Of a DNA stretch of 64,000 nucleotides, positions 53,853 to 63,339 are shown in pieces. The first letter of the stretch is position 1, and the number at the start of each line of letters is the position of its first letter. Location of the stretch: NCBI GenBank assembly GCA_963781155.1, contig CAWAEC010000011.1, positions 62,001 to 126,000 of the forward strand, in the 5' to 3' direction. The notes below the pieces were generated by a model. That model searched no databases, had not been told where the DNA came from, and worked only from the letters and a program-made list of their open reading frames with translations. The position numbers were made by a program, and so were the translations under genes. This DNA is from PALSA-693 sp963781155 (GTDB lineage: Bacteria > Actinomycetota > Acidimicrobiia > Acidimicrobiales > Palsa-688).

Positions 53853-54443
53853 TTACCGGTGTTCGCGTTCGCTGCCAGCGCGTCCGGCCTTGGCCCGGGC
53901 CGTCGCGAGCCGGCGCTGGCGCTGGGCGAGGATGAAGGCGTAAATAACCGGAATGACGAGGGCGAGCAGGTGCGGCACCTGCAGCCGGTCGGGGACCTTG
54001 GGCAGGGTGACGAAGAAGGCCGCGATCACCACCGAGAACGCCACGATCAGCCGGTGATTGGTGCGGACGATCCCGAGTAGCGCGATAGCGGCAATCAGGC
54101 CGATCACGGAAAGCACGGTCGGTGGATGGGCCGGGGCGCCCTTGCCGGTTGTCGCCGTCAGGTTGAGGATCGACACCCCGATCAACTCCAGGCCCACGAT
54201 GTAGCCATAGAGAGGCTCCGGCTTCACCATGTCGTTTGGTTTCAGCTCTTGCGGAGCCGCGGCGGCTGGCTGCTCGAATGAAACGGGGTCGTCGCTACGG
54301 CGTCGTGGCAACCAGCGCCGCAGGCCGCCGGCGGGTGCGGGTGCGGGCGCGCCGTGGTCGGCGCCCGGCTCTGCGGGCGTCAGGTCGTCGGCGGGTTCGT
54401 AGGGGTCGCCGCCGCGGTTTCCTTCTGCTTTGCGGCTGACCAT
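53853..54443 (-). CDS. Hypothetical four-helix membrane protein
   Basis: 196 residues from ATG 54441-54443. The first 75 are cytosolic, acidic then Ala/Pro/Arg-rich. Three or four membrane helices follow (GYIVGLELIGVSILNLTA, VLSVIGLIAAIALLGIV, LIVAFSVVIAAFFVTL, LLALVIPVIYAFIL), ending with a basic tail RQRRLATARAKAGR. I do not recognise a family. Only one base separates its ATG from the stop of the gene at 54445, so the two are translationally coupled. Past its stop another frame (53698-53860) stays open with a Lys/Arg/Pro tail, which could be a lost extension. Confidence 0.65.
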   Translation of the reverse strand: MVSRKAEGNRGGDPYEPADDLTPAEPGADHGAPAPAPAGGLRRWLPRRRSDDPVSFEQPAAAAPQELKPNDMVKPEPLYGYIVGLELIGVSILNLTATTGKGAPAHPPTVLSVIGLIAAIALLGIVRTNHRLIVAFSVVIAAFFVTLPKVPDRLQVPHLLALVIPVIYAFILAQRQRRLATARAKAGRAGSEREHR

Positions 54444-54444
54444 C

Positions 54445-54936
54445 TCAGCCGGTTCCCGGCCCGCCGCCCCCACTCGTCGGCGTGCTGTCGGGGGGGCTGT
54501 CCGCGTCTTCGTCTTTAGCTTTGTCTTTGTCTTTGTCGGCGTGCGGGGGGGTATCGAGCAGCCAGGGCCGGATGTTGACCACACTCCGCCGCGGCCGCCC
54601 CCGCTCCACCTCGGCCTCTACCGGCAGATCCTTCGGGGGATCACCCGAGGTCTGCATGACAATCGCGGGCTCGTCCGGGTTCTTCTCGAACACCTGCTGT
54701 AGTCCCAGGGCGAACCCGGTCAGGATGGCCCCGGTCGCGCTCCGCTTACGCCAGGAGTCGAAGCGGGGCGGGGCCTCGGCTTCCGCTACATCCGGCTCTT
54801 CCTCGTCGAAGAACACGTCCTCGCCGGCGCGGTCTTCGACGTCTTCAACGTCGTCGACATCTTCGACGGCGTCGACATCGTCCGCCGCCCGCGCCGCACC
54901 GGGGCCGGGATCGAAGGCATCGCCGCCGGAGGTCAC
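54445..54936 (-). CDS. Acidic/charged-repeat protein with no known fold
   Basis: 163 residues from GTG 54934-54936. The composition is striking: an N-terminal acidic repeat (DVDAVEDVDDVEDVED, then EDVFFDEEEPDVAEAEA), a globular core (FDSWRKRSATGAILTGFALGLQQVFE, VMQTSGDPP), and a charged tail of alternating Lys and Asp (ADKDKDKAKDEDAD). The middle resembles small actinobacterial proteins downstream of ribosome or secretion genes, but I cannot name it. Coupled to the membrane protein at 53853. The longer open frame to 55245 runs through the repeated palindromic elements and is rejected. Confidence 0.6.
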   Translation of the reverse strand: MTSGGDAFDPGPGAARAADDVDAVEDVDDVEDVEDRAGEDVFFDEEEPDVAEAEAPPRFDSWRKRSATGAILTGFALGLQQVFEKNPDEPAIVMQTSGDPPKDLPVEAEVERGRPRRSVVNIRPWLLDTPPHADKDKDKAKDEDADSPPDSTPTSGGGGPGTG

Positions 54937-55033
54937 GACTCCACGGTAGCGCCGGTGGGACCACATCGACCGTCGTACCGGTAGAGACCGGCTTGGCGAC
55001 GCTCCGGACGGGAGTCGGCTGCCCCCGACCCGA

Positions 55034-55166
55034 TTGTGTGATATTTGCCGCGTATTACGCGACTTCGATACCACAAACCAAAAGTGTCCCAATCGGCCCC
55101 CGGATGGGCACACCCGAGCGTTTGTGTGATATTTGCCGCGTATTACGCGACTTTTATACCACAAAG
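55034..55166. repeat. Repeated nested-palindrome element, two copies
   Basis: A 45-base element occurs at 55034-55078 and again at 55122-55166, starting 88 bases apart. Each reads TTGTGTGATATTTGCCGCG, then TATTACGCGACTT, then a variable TCG/TTT and ATACCACAAA. The outer arms (TTTGTGTGATAT and ATACCACAAA) are an imperfect inverted repeat; the core CGCGTATTACGCG is a perfect palindrome about a T. Between the copies lies a GC-rich 43-base piece. The stretch 54937-55308 has nothing else supported. Likely protein-binding site or a small dispersed element. Confidence 0.8.
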
Positions 55167-55308
55167 GACGTAGCCCACCCGATTGGGGGCGGTGACCCGC
55201 ACGCCACGTGGTCCCCACAGTGCGGGAAGTGGCGAACGGGGGCACGGGGGCACGGAGAACCGGCGCGAACGGCGGGACAGCCCGTGCGCCAGCCAGGGCC
55301 CGGCGCCG

Positions 55309-56760
55309 TCACGCAGTCGGCAGCGGCGCAGGGAGCAGCGTGTCTCCGGTCAGATGACGGTCTACCGCCGCGGCCGCGGAGCGGCCCTCCGCGATCGCCC
55401 ACACGATCAAGCTCTGACCTCGGCCCGCGTCCCCGCAGACGAACACCCCGGACGAGTCGGTCTCATAGGCGGCCGACCGGGTGATCGTCCCCCGAGGGCC
55501 GAGGGACACCCCGAACGCCCCGGCCAGGCGCGGTTCGGGCCCGGAGAACCCGAGCGCCAGCAGGACCAGCTCGCACGGCAGCTCGAACTCGCTGCCCTCG
55601 ACCGGCTGGAACTGCGGCCGTCCGTGGTCGAACGTCGCCTCCACCTGGCATGCCCGCAGACCGCGGACCCGGCCGGCCTCGTCGCCGGCGAACTCGATGG
55701 TGCTGACCGCGAAGACTCGCTCGCCGCCCTCCTCATGAGCGGAAGACGTCCGGAACATGAGTGGCCAGGTCGGCCACGGCGTGGTCGGGTCGCGATCATC
55801 TGGCGGCCGGGGCATGATCTCGAACTGATGAACCGACGCCGCGCCCTGGCGGTGCACCGTTCCCAGGCAGTCGGCTCCCGTGTCGCCCCCGCCGATGATC
55901 ACGACCCGCTTGCCGTTGGCAGTGATGCCTGTGGCCGTCACGGGATTGGGCGCCCCGACGGCCCGGTTGGCCAGCGGCAGGTACTCCATGGCCTGGTGGA
56001 TGCCCGACAACTCCCGCCCGGGGATCGGCAGGTCACGGGCCACCGTGGCCCCTACCGCCAGGACGACCGCGTCGTGCGAGGCTCGGATCTCGGCGGCCGT
56101 GGTGCCGAGCCCAACCTCGACTCCGCAGACGAACCGGGTCCCCTCCGCTCGCATCTGCTCCAGCCGGCGGTCCAGAAGGCGCTTCTCCATTTTGAACTCG
56201 GGGATCCCGTACCGCAGCAGGCCCCCCGGCTGGTCGTCGCGCTCGAATACCGTCACGTCGTGGCCGGCGCGGGTCAGCTGCTGGGCGGCGGCCAGACCGG
56301 CCGGGCCGGAGCCGATGACCGCCACCCGCCGCCCGGTCAGAGCGGCGGGCCGAACGGGCGTCACCCAACCCTCGTCCCAGGCCCGGTCGATGATGGACAC
56401 CTCGACCTGCTTGATGGTGACCGGGTCGGAGTTGATGCCGAGCACGCAGGCCGCCTCGCACGGTGCGGGGCAGAGCCGGCCGGTGAATTCCGGGAAGTTG
56501 TTGGTCGCGTGCAAACGCTCGATGGCCGCCTGCCATTGGTCCCGGTAGACCAGGTCGTTCCAGTCGGGGATGAGGTTGCCGAGAGGACAGCCGTCGTTGC
56601 AGAAGGGAATGCCGCAGTCCATGCAGCGGCTTGCCTGGGTGCGGAGCCGGTCGACCGGGAACGGCTCGTACACCTCCTTCCAGTCGCGCAGCCGCACTGG
56701 CACCGACCGGCGCAGCGGCAGCTCGCGTCCGGCCTCGAGGAAGCCGGTGACCTTACCCAT
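55309..56760 (-). CDS. gltD: Glutamate synthase small subunit
   Basis: 483 residues. The N-terminal cysteine cluster for [4Fe-4S] centres is CMDCGIPFCNDGCPLGN (about 45-61) with a second CPAPCEAAC near 95. FAD binding is at VAVIGSGPAGLAAAQQL (about 145-161) and NADPH binding at VVIIGGGDTGADCLG, followed by the C-terminal GDAGRGQSLIVWAIAEG. It passes electrons from NADPH to the large subunit. Its ATG lies inside the last codons of gltB (eight-base overlap), the usual gltBD order, so the subunits are made in step. Normal length. Confidence 0.95.
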   Translation of the reverse strand: MGKVTGFLEAGRELPLRRSVPVRLRDWKEVYEPFPVDRLRTQASRCMDCGIPFCNDGCPLGNLIPDWNDLVYRDQWQAAIERLHATNNFPEFTGRLCPAPCEAACVLGINSDPVTIKQVEVSIIDRAWDEGWVTPVRPAALTGRRVAVIGSGPAGLAAAQQLTRAGHDVTVFERDDQPGGLLRYGIPEFKMEKRLLDRRLEQMRAEGTRFVCGVEVGLGTTAAEIRASHDAVVLAVGATVARDLPIPGRELSGIHQAMEYLPLANRAVGAPNPVTATGITANGKRVVIIGGGDTGADCLGTVHRQGAASVHQFEIMPRPPDDRDPTTPWPTWPLMFRTSSAHEEGGERVFAVSTIEFAGDEAGRVRGLRACQVEATFDHGRPQFQPVEGSEFELPCELVLLALGFSGPEPRLAGAFGVSLGPRGTITRSAAYETDSSGVFVCGDAGRGQSLIVWAIAEGRSAAAAVDRHLTGDTLLPAPLPTA

Positions 56761-59700
56761 GAGCCGACGCCATGATGGCTTCGTCCGCCGCCACTCCCGC
56801 CGCGTCTGCGGCGCGCCTGGCGTCGAGCACCCGCCGGTAGTCGCGGGGCATGACCTTGGCGAACCGGAGCGCCGTGCGCGGCCACCCGGCCAGCACCCGC
56901 AACGCCACCTCGGACCCGGTCTCGGACGAGTGGCGCATCAGCAGCCGTTCCAACAGGGAAACATCCTCTTCGTCGCACTCCTCCAGGTCCACCATCTCCG
57001 GGTTGAGCAGCCCGGGGAAGGACCCCGCCGGGTCCCACACGTACGCGATCCCCCCGGACATTCCCGCCCCGAAGTTGCGGCCGGTGGGGCCGAGCACCAC
57101 GACCCGGCCGCCTGTCATGTACTCGCAGCCATGATCGCCCACCCCCTCGACGACCGCCACCGCACCGGAGTTGCGGACCGCGAACCGTTCGCCGACAACG
57201 CCCCGGATAAACGCCTCGCCGCGGGTGGCGCCGTACAGGATGACGTTGCCGGCGATGATCTGCTCCTCGGCGACGAACCCGGCCGGCCCGGCTCGCGAGG
57301 GCCGGACCACCAAACGGCCGCCCGACAGTCCCTTTCCGAGATAGTCGTTGGCGTCGCCTTCCAGCCGGAGTGTGACACCTGCGGGCAGGAAGGCCCCGAA
57401 GCTCTGCCCGGCCGAACCGGTAAAAGAGATGTCGATGGTGCCGTCCGGCAGCCCGGCCCCGCCGAAACGGCGGGTGACCTCGGCTCCGAGCAGCGTCCCG
57501 ACGGTCCGGTTGACATTGCGGATCGGCATGGAGATCTGCACCGGGGCGGCGTCATCGAGAGCGGGATGGCACGCCTCGATGAGGGTGCGATCGAGCGCTC
57601 GATCCAGCCCGTGATCCTGGGCCCGGACGCAATGGCGGGCTTCAGAGGGCGCGGCGTCGGGGACAGCAAGAATGGGGGAGAGGTCCAGGCCGTGCGCCTT
57701 CCAATGGCCAAGCGCGCTGGTGATATCGATCAGCTCAGGATGGCCGATCACCTCTTCGAGGGATCGGAAACCCATGGAGGCCAGCAACTCCCGAATCTCC
57801 TCCGCGATGTACTCGAAGAAGGTCACGACGAATTCCGGGCGGCCGGTGAAGCGCTTGCGCAGTTCCGGGTTCTGGGTGGCGATCCCGACCGGGCAAGTGT
57901 CGAGGTGGCACACCCGCATCATCACGCAGCCGCTCACCACGAGCGGGGCAGTGGCGAAGCCGTACTCCTCGGCCCCGAGCAAAGCCGCGATGACCACGTC
58001 CCGCCCGGTCTTCAGCTGCCCGTCCACCTGCACCACGATGCGGTCCCGGAGCCGGTTGCGCATCAGGGTCTGCTGGGTCTCGGCCAGGCCCAGTTCCCAC
58101 GGGATGCCAGAGTGCTTCAGGGAATTCAGGGGGGAAGCACCGGTGCCCCCGTCATGGCCCGAGATGAGCACCACGTCAGCGTGGGCCTTGGAGACACCCG
58201 CCGCGACGGTACCGACGCCGACCTCCGCCACCAGCTTGACGTGGATCCGCGCCCTGTCGTTGGCGTTCTTGAGGTCGTAGATGAGCTGGGCCAGGTCCTC
58301 GATGGAGTAGATGTCGTGATGGGGCGGCGGGGAAATGAGCCCGACTCCCGGCGTCGAGTAGCGGGTCTTGGCGATCCAGGGGTACACCTTGTGACCCGGG
58401 AGCTGGCCGCCCTCTCCGGGCTTGGCGCCCTGAGCCATTTTGATCTGCAGGTCGTCGGCGTTGACCAGGTATTCGCTTGTCACCCCGAAGCGGCCTGAGG
58501 CCACTTGCTTGATGGCACTGCGCCGCAGATCCCCGTTCGGGTCAGGAACGTAACGATCGGCGTCCTCGCCGCCTTCACCGGTATTCGACCGGCCGCCGAT
58601 GCGATTCATAGCGATGGCAAGCGTTTCGTGGGCTTCGGCGGAGATGGAGCCGTACGACATGGCCCCCGTGCTGAATCGCTTCACGATGTCACTGACCGGC
58701 TCGACCTCTTCGATCGGTACCGGCGGCCGCCCCAGCTCCTCCGCCGGCCGCAATCTGAACAGTCCCCGCAGTGTCCCCAACCGCGCCGACTGGTCGTCGA
58801 CGGCCCGGGTGTACTGCTTGAAGATGTCGTAGCGCCGGGTACGGGTTGAGTGCTGGAGCCTGTGAACGGTGGTCGGGTTGAAGAGGTGGAACTCCCCTTC
58901 GCGCCGCCACTGGTACTCGCCGCCCCCGTCGAGTTCGCGGTGAGCCAGCTCGGCGGGGCGCGACGGGAACGCTCGTTGATGGCGGGCAAGGACCTCGGCG
59001 GCGAGCTCGGCCAGCCCGATCCCATCGATGCGGCTGACTGTCCCGGTGAAATAGTCGTCGATGACCGCGCTCGACAATCCGACCGCCTCGAACACCTGCG
59101 CGCCGGTGTAGGAAGCGACGGTCGAGATGCCCATCTTCGACATGATCTTGAGGATGCCCTTCCCGCACGCCCTGATGTAGTTGCGGATGGCCTGACGGGG
59201 CGTCACTCCCGCGAGCGTCCCGTCACCGACCAGGTCCGTGATCGTGTCGAACGCCAGGTAGGGGTTGATGGCTGCCGCCCCGTAGCCCAGAAGGAGCGCC
59301 ATATGGTGCACCTCCCGGGCCTCACCCGTCTCGATGACCAGGCCGACGCGGGTCCGGGTCTTTTTCTGAATGAGGTGGTGATGAACGGCGCTGATGAGCA
59401 GCAGTGCGGGAATAGGCGCCAGCTCTGGTGACGAGTGCCGGTCCGAGAGGACGATGACCTTCGCCCCGGCAGCGATGGCCGCGTCGATACGCTCGCAGAC
59501 GTCCGCCAGGGCCAGGCGTAGGGCGGTTCCCGGGTCGGTAGCGCCCACCGGGAAGAGCCCGTCGATGGCAAAGGTGTGCCAGCCTGGCTGCGTACCGTCC
59601 TCGTTGATGTACAGGAGTTTGGCCAGCTCCTCGTTGGTAAGGACGGGCCGCGGCAGGACGATCTGATTGCAGCTGTCCGGCTCGGGGGCGAGCAGATTGC

Positions 59701-61309
59701 GCTCGGGGCCGATCGTGCTCGCCAGGGAGGTCACCAGCTCTTCCCGGATGGCGTCCAGCGGTGGGTTGGTGACCTGGGCGAAGAGCTGCTTGAAATAGTC
59801 GTACAGCAGCCGGGGACGCTCGGAGAGCACGGCGAGGGGGGTGTCGGTCCCCATCGAACCGATCGGCTCGTAACCGGTCCCGGCCATCGGCGCCAGCAGC
59901 ACCTTGAGGTCCTCGGTGGTGTAGCCGAACAGGCGCTGGTGCGCGACCACGGACCCGTGCTGCGGCGTCAGCGGGAAGCGAGGAGCCAGATCATCGAAAT
60001 GGATCTGCTTGCGTGCCAGCCATTCGCCGTAGGGGTGCTCCGAGGCCAGGCCCGACTTGATCTCCTCGTCCGCCACGATGCGCCCCTTCGTGGTGTCCAC
60101 CAGGAACATCCGCCCGGGCTGCAGCCGGCCCCGGGCCACCACCCGGTCCGGAGCGATGTCGAGCACGCCCACTTCCGACGCCATGACGACCAGGTCGTCA
60201 TCGGTGACCCAGTAACGGGAGGGCCGGAGTCCGTTGCGGTCGAGAACGGCGCCGATGACGGTCCCGTCCGTGAACGCGATCGACGCCGGCCCGTCCCACG
60301 GCTCCATGAGGGCGGCGTGGAACTGGTAGAAGGATCGGCGGACGGGGTCCATGTGCCGGTGCTGCTCCCACGCCTCGGGGATCATCATCAAGACGGCGTG
60401 TGGCAGGGATCGGCCGCCAAGGTGCAGCAACTCGAGCACCTCATCGAAACTGGCGGAGTCGCTGGCCCCTGGCGTGACGACGGGAAAGATACGCTCGAGA
60501 TTTCCGGGGAAGAGATTGCTGGCGAGCAGGTCCTCCCGCGCGCGCATCCAGTTTCGGTTCCCTTGCAGCGTGTTGATCTCCCCGTTGTGGGCCAGGTACC
60601 GGTAGGGATGAGCCAGCGGCCAACTCGGGAAGGTGTTGGTGGAGAAGCGAGAATGCACCAGCGCCAGAGCGCTGTCCATGCGCTCGTCTTGCAATTCCGG
60701 GAAAAAGACCTCGACTTGTGGGGCGGTCAACATCCCCTTGTAGACGACGGTGCGGCTGGAGAGGGAAGGGAAATAGCTGCCGGTCAACTCGCGCTCAATC
60801 CGCTTGCGCAGGATGAAGGCTCGCCGTTCCAGCTCGAGGCCCCGGTGGCCGGCCGGGCTGGCGATGAACACTTGATGGAAGCTCGGCATGGCGCTGCGGG
60901 CGATGCTGCCCACCGGCGAGGGATCCGTCGGCACCTCACGCCAGCCGAGGACCACCAGATCCTCGCTCACGGCCAGCCGGTCAATGCTGTCCCGGACCGC
61001 GCTGGCGCCGGCCGGGTCAGTAGGCAGGAAGCCGATCCCGGTGGCGTAGCTCCCCGGCGCGGGCAGGTCGCAGCCCGCCACGTGCCGGTAGTAGCCATCC
61101 GGGACCTGGATCAGGATGCCCGCACCGTCGCCCGTGTTGACCTCGGCTCCGGATGCTCCTCGGTGCTCGAGGTGGCAGAGGCTGTCCAGTCCCATACGCA
61201 CGATGTCGTGCCGGCGCCGGCCGTGCATGTCCACGACGAAAGCCACCCCGCACGAGTCGTGCTCGAACTCGGGGCGGTAGAGGCCAACCGGCGTGGATGT
61301 TGAACCCAT
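56753..61309 (-). CDS. gltB: Glutamate synthase large subunit
   Basis: 1518 residues, full length. After a 19-residue propeptide comes the Ntn-type nucleophile Cys20 (DSCGVAF). The glutaminase domain, then the central FMN/[3Fe-4S] synthase domain are visible: GHDGGTGASPLNSLKHSGIPWE, the cysteine cluster CVMMRVCHLDTCPVG, and the C-terminal glxB domain with right-handed beta-helix repeats (GGRLVVRPSRAG, GAVAVVEGVGDHGCEYMTGG). It converts glutamine and 2-oxoglutarate to two glutamates. AAGGA seven bases before the ATG marks the start. A diverging gene at 61563 is 250 bases away. Confidence 0.97.
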   Translation of the reverse strand: MGSTSTPVGLYRPEFEHDSCGVAFVVDMHGRRRHDIVRMGLDSLCHLEHRGASGAEVNTGDGAGILIQVPDGYYRHVAGCDLPAPGSYATGIGFLPTDPAGASAVRDSIDRLAVSEDLVVLGWREVPTDPSPVGSIARSAMPSFHQVFIASPAGHRGLELERRAFILRKRIERELTGSYFPSLSSRTVVYKGMLTAPQVEVFFPELQDERMDSALALVHSRFSTNTFPSWPLAHPYRYLAHNGEINTLQGNRNWMRAREDLLASNLFPGNLERIFPVVTPGASDSASFDEVLELLHLGGRSLPHAVLMMIPEAWEQHRHMDPVRRSFYQFHAALMEPWDGPASIAFTDGTVIGAVLDRNGLRPSRYWVTDDDLVVMASEVGVLDIAPDRVVARGRLQPGRMFLVDTTKGRIVADEEIKSGLASEHPYGEWLARKQIHFDDLAPRFPLTPQHGSVVAHQRLFGYTTEDLKVLLAPMAGTGYEPIGSMGTDTPLAVLSERPRLLYDYFKQLFAQVTNPPLDAIREELVTSLASTIGPERNLLAPEPDSCNQIVLPRPVLTNEELAKLLYINEDGTQPGWHTFAIDGLFPVGATDPGTALRLALADVCERIDAAIAAGAKVIVLSDRHSSPELAPIPALLLISAVHHHLIQKKTRTRVGLVIETGEAREVHHMALLLGYGAAAINPYLAFDTITDLVGDGTLAGVTPRQAIRNYIRACGKGILKIMSKMGISTVASYTGAQVFEAVGLSSAVIDDYFTGTVSRIDGIGLAELAAEVLARHQRAFPSRPAELAHRELDGGGEYQWRREGEFHLFNPTTVHRLQHSTRTRRYDIFKQYTRAVDDQSARLGTLRGLFRLRPAEELGRPPVPIEEVEPVSDIVKRFSTGAMSYGSISAEAHETLAIAMNRIGGRSNTGEGGEDADRYVPDPNGDLRRSAIKQVASGRFGVTSEYLVNADDLQIKMAQGAKPGEGGQLPGHKVYPWIAKTRYSTPGVGLISPPPHHDIYSIEDLAQLIYDLKNANDRARIHVKLVAEVGVGTVAAGVSKAHADVVLISGHDGGTGASPLNSLKHSGIPWELGLAETQQTLMRNRLRDRIVVQVDGQLKTGRDVVIAALLGAEEYGFATAPLVVSGCVMMRVCHLDTCPVGIATQNPELRKRFTGRPEFVVTFFEYIAEEIRELLASMGFRSLEEVIGHPELIDITSALGHWKAHGLDLSPILAVPDAAPSEARHCVRAQDHGLDRALDRTLIEACHPALDDAAPVQISMPIRNVNRTVGTLLGAEVTRRFGGAGLPDGTIDISFTGSAGQSFGAFLPAGVTLRLEGDANDYLGKGLSGGRLVVRPSRAGPAGFVAEEQIIAGNVILYGATRGEAFIRGVVGERFAVRNSGAVAVVEGVGDHGCEYMTGGRVVVLGPTGRNFGAGMSGGIAYVWDPAGSFPGLLNPEMVDLEECDEEDVSLLERLLMRHSSETGSEVALRVLAGWPRTALRFAKVMPRDYRRVLDARRAADAAGVAADEAIMASAHG

Positions 61310-61562
61310 GCGCGTCCTTCCGGGGGATCGTTCCTGACTGGTCCACGCGGGGAAGGGACGCCGCTGGCCCTTGTCGCGTGCGACAGGATAGGCGATCGGC
61401 GCCCCTTGCGCTTGTCAATAAGGAGCCGGCCCTCGGGAACGGCGAGAGTGGTGCCAGCACCCCTCGGCGGGACGCATGCGCGCACCATCGACCCGGGTCG
61501 GAAGAACGCGGACACTACATCACGGCACCCACGCCAAGCCTCTCCCGAAAGGACCCCTCACC

Positions 61563-62567
61563 ATGTTCCGCCGCTCCTCCTTTGCCACCCCCCGTCGCCT
61601 GCGCCGCCTTGCCGGCGCGGCCGTCGCCACCGCCGCCGCCGCGGGCGGCCTGCTCGCTGCGGCGGCGCCCGCCGCCCATGCCCAGCCGGCCCCCGCGAAA
61701 GCCGCTGCGACCGCGACCTACACGTTCAGCACTCTCGACAACCAGAGCGACTCGACGTTCAACCAGCTGCTCGGCATCAACAGCGCCAACCAGATCGCTG
61801 GTTACTTCGGCATCGGCAGCAAGACCCACCCGAACAAGGGCTACACGATCGTTCCGCCCTACGGCCAGGCCAACTACACGTCGGAGAACTTCCCCGGTTC
61901 GTTCCAAACCCAGGTGACCGGTCTCAACAACAAAGGCGACACGGTGGGCTTCTGGGCCAACAAGGCCGGGACCCAGCGGGGCTTCGTCGAATGGAACGGC
62001 GCCTTCACGTCCTACAGCGACCCGAACACGCCCCACGTGACCGGCTCGATGAACCAGCTGCTCGGCATCAACGACGCCGGCATCGCGGTGGGTTTCTACG
62101 TCGATGCCAACGGCGTCAACCATCCGGTCAAACTCAACCAGGCCACGGGCCACTTCACGACCATCAAGCACGCCGGCATCGGCTCCAACTCCTTCGCCAC
62201 CGGCATCAACGACGCAGGTGACATCACCGGCTACACCATGAACAACTCCGGCACCTACGGCTGGCTGCTCAAGAGCGGTCACGTGACGACCTTCCAGTTC
62301 CCCGGCAACCTGCCCACCATGGCCCTCGGCATCAGCCAGAGCGACGAGATCGTCGGGTCCTTCGTGGACAGCGCCGGCGACACCCACGGCTTCACCCTCG
62401 TGGCTCCCGCGGGTCCGGTGTCCCAGTGGACCCAGATCGATGATCCCAACGCCCTCAACATGCCTGGCGACGGGACCACGGTCAACGGCGTCAACAACGC
62501 CGGCGACCTGGTCGGCTTCTACACCGACATGAACAACAACGTGAACGGCATGCTGGCCACGCCGTAA
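61563..62567 (+). CDS. Secreted HAF-repeat protein
   Basis: 334 residues from ATG 61563, with AAAGGA 12 bases upstream. A Tat/Sec-type signal peptide (RRSSFATPRRLRRL, hydrophobic Ala-rich stretch, AHA-Q cleavage near residue 40) precedes six repeats of the HAF type: a GIN[DS]AG-x-I-x-G-Y/F motif about every 45 residues (GINSANQIAGYF, GLNNKGDTVGFW, GINDAGIAVGFY, GINDAGDITGYT, GISQSDEIVGSF, GVNNAGDLVGFY), each followed by a strand pair. The fold is a surface beta-propeller or solenoid; function unknown, possibly exported or wall-attached. It ends without a membrane anchor. Confidence 0.75.
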   Translation: MFRRSSFATPRRLRRLAGAAVATAAAAGGLLAAAAPAAHAQPAPAKAAATATYTFSTLDNQSDSTFNQLLGINSANQIAGYFGIGSKTHPNKGYTIVPPYGQANYTSENFPGSFQTQVTGLNNKGDTVGFWANKAGTQRGFVEWNGAFTSYSDPNTPHVTGSMNQLLGINDAGIAVGFYVDANGVNHPVKLNQATGHFTTIKHAGIGSNSFATGINDAGDITGYTMNNSGTYGWLLKSGHVTTFQFPGNLPTMALGISQSDEIVGSFVDSAGDTHGFTLVAPAGPVSQWTQIDDPNALNMPGDGTTVNGVNNAGDLVGFYTDMNNNVNGMLATP

Positions 62568-62592
62568 CGGATTCCAACAGCCTCCTGCCCCG

Positions 62593-62624
62593 CCGGCCCG
62601 GACGCCTTCAGGCGCCCGGGCCGG
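62593..62624 (+). terminator. Strong hairpin after the HAF-repeat gene
   Basis: CCGGCCCGGACGCC (62593-62606), loop TTCA, GGCGCCCGGGCCGG (62611-62624): a 14-base stem with one A-C mismatch. It lies 25 bases after the stop, and the TrmO gene starts about 50 bases later. No U-run follows; probable terminator. Confidence 0.65.
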
Positions 62625-62671
62625 ACCGCGTCCTCACCCCTGGCGTGGGCGGGCAACCCTAGGGTGGAGCG

Positions 62672-63220
62672 GTGACGAGTCTCGTGACCGTATCGGCCAT
62701 CGGGGTGGTCCGCACCGGCTACGAAGCGTTGGAGGACACCCCCATCCAGGCGGCGCTCAACCGTTCGGAGCGGGGTCTCGTCGAGGTCGATCCGGCCTAC
62801 CGGGACGGCCTGGACGGCCTGGCCGGGTTCGACTACGCCTGGCTGCTGACCTGGCTGCACCGTGGCGACGCCGATACCGAGGGCTCCCCATCACTGAAAC
62901 AGACGCCGTTCCTGTTGCGCGGAACCGGCCGTCAGTTCGGGGTCTTTGCGGCTCGCGGCCCCCGGCGGATCAACCCGATCGGGTTGAGCCTGATCCAGAT
63001 CCTGGCTGTGACCGATGCGACGGTTGAGTTTGCCGGGGTAGACGTCCTCGATGGCACGCCGGTAATCGACATCAAGCCGTACGTGGGACGCTTCGACCGG
63101 CCTCCCGGGAACCCGGCCTGCGGCTGGTTCGACGAGATCACCATCGCAGAAGGGGTGACCCCTGCCGCTCTCGCCACCCGACCCGGCGCTCGAGTCGGAG
63201 GCCCTCAGCCCACAGAGTGA
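62672..63220 (+). CDS. trmO: tRNA(t6A37) N6-methyltransferase TrmO (UPF0066)
   Basis: 182 residues from GTG 62672. The UPF0066/TrmO fold signature is VSAIGVVRTGYE at the N-terminus, a long central loop GDYAWLLTWLHRGD-type stretch (FDYAWLLTWLHRGDAD), FAARGPRRINPIGLSLIQIL and DGTPVIDIKPYV, which together form the AdoMet and active-site region. It methylates N6-threonylcarbamoyladenosine at position 37 of tRNAs decoding ANN codons such as tRNA-Thr. Somewhat longer than enzymes of enteric bacteria because of the C-terminal tail. Confidence 0.85.
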   Translation: MTSLVTVSAIGVVRTGYEALEDTPIQAALNRSERGLVEVDPAYRDGLDGLAGFDYAWLLTWLHRGDADTEGSPSLKQTPFLLRGTGRQFGVFAARGPRRINPIGLSLIQILAVTDATVEFAGVDVLDGTPVIDIKPYVGRFDRPPGNPACGWFDEITIAEGVTPAALATRPGARVGGPQPTE

Positions 63221-63339
63221 AGTTGTCAGCTACCGGGGCGGTCATCGCAAAGGCCGTGTTGTCTGGCCCCGCTCGACAGCGGAGCGCAACGCCATTCCGC
63301 TATTTCAGTAGGTGAAGAGCAGGCCAAAGCCGCTCTATC

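Noticed and set aside
56570..61303. Long plus-strand frames opposite gltB and gltD (642 and 575 codons)
   Set aside because: Antisense shadows of two clearly coding genes, with no signal of a protein family.
61385..61418. gltB promoter with TTGACA and TATCCT on the minus strand
   Set aside because: The spacer would be 22 bases, beyond the accepted range; the true promoter cannot be placed.
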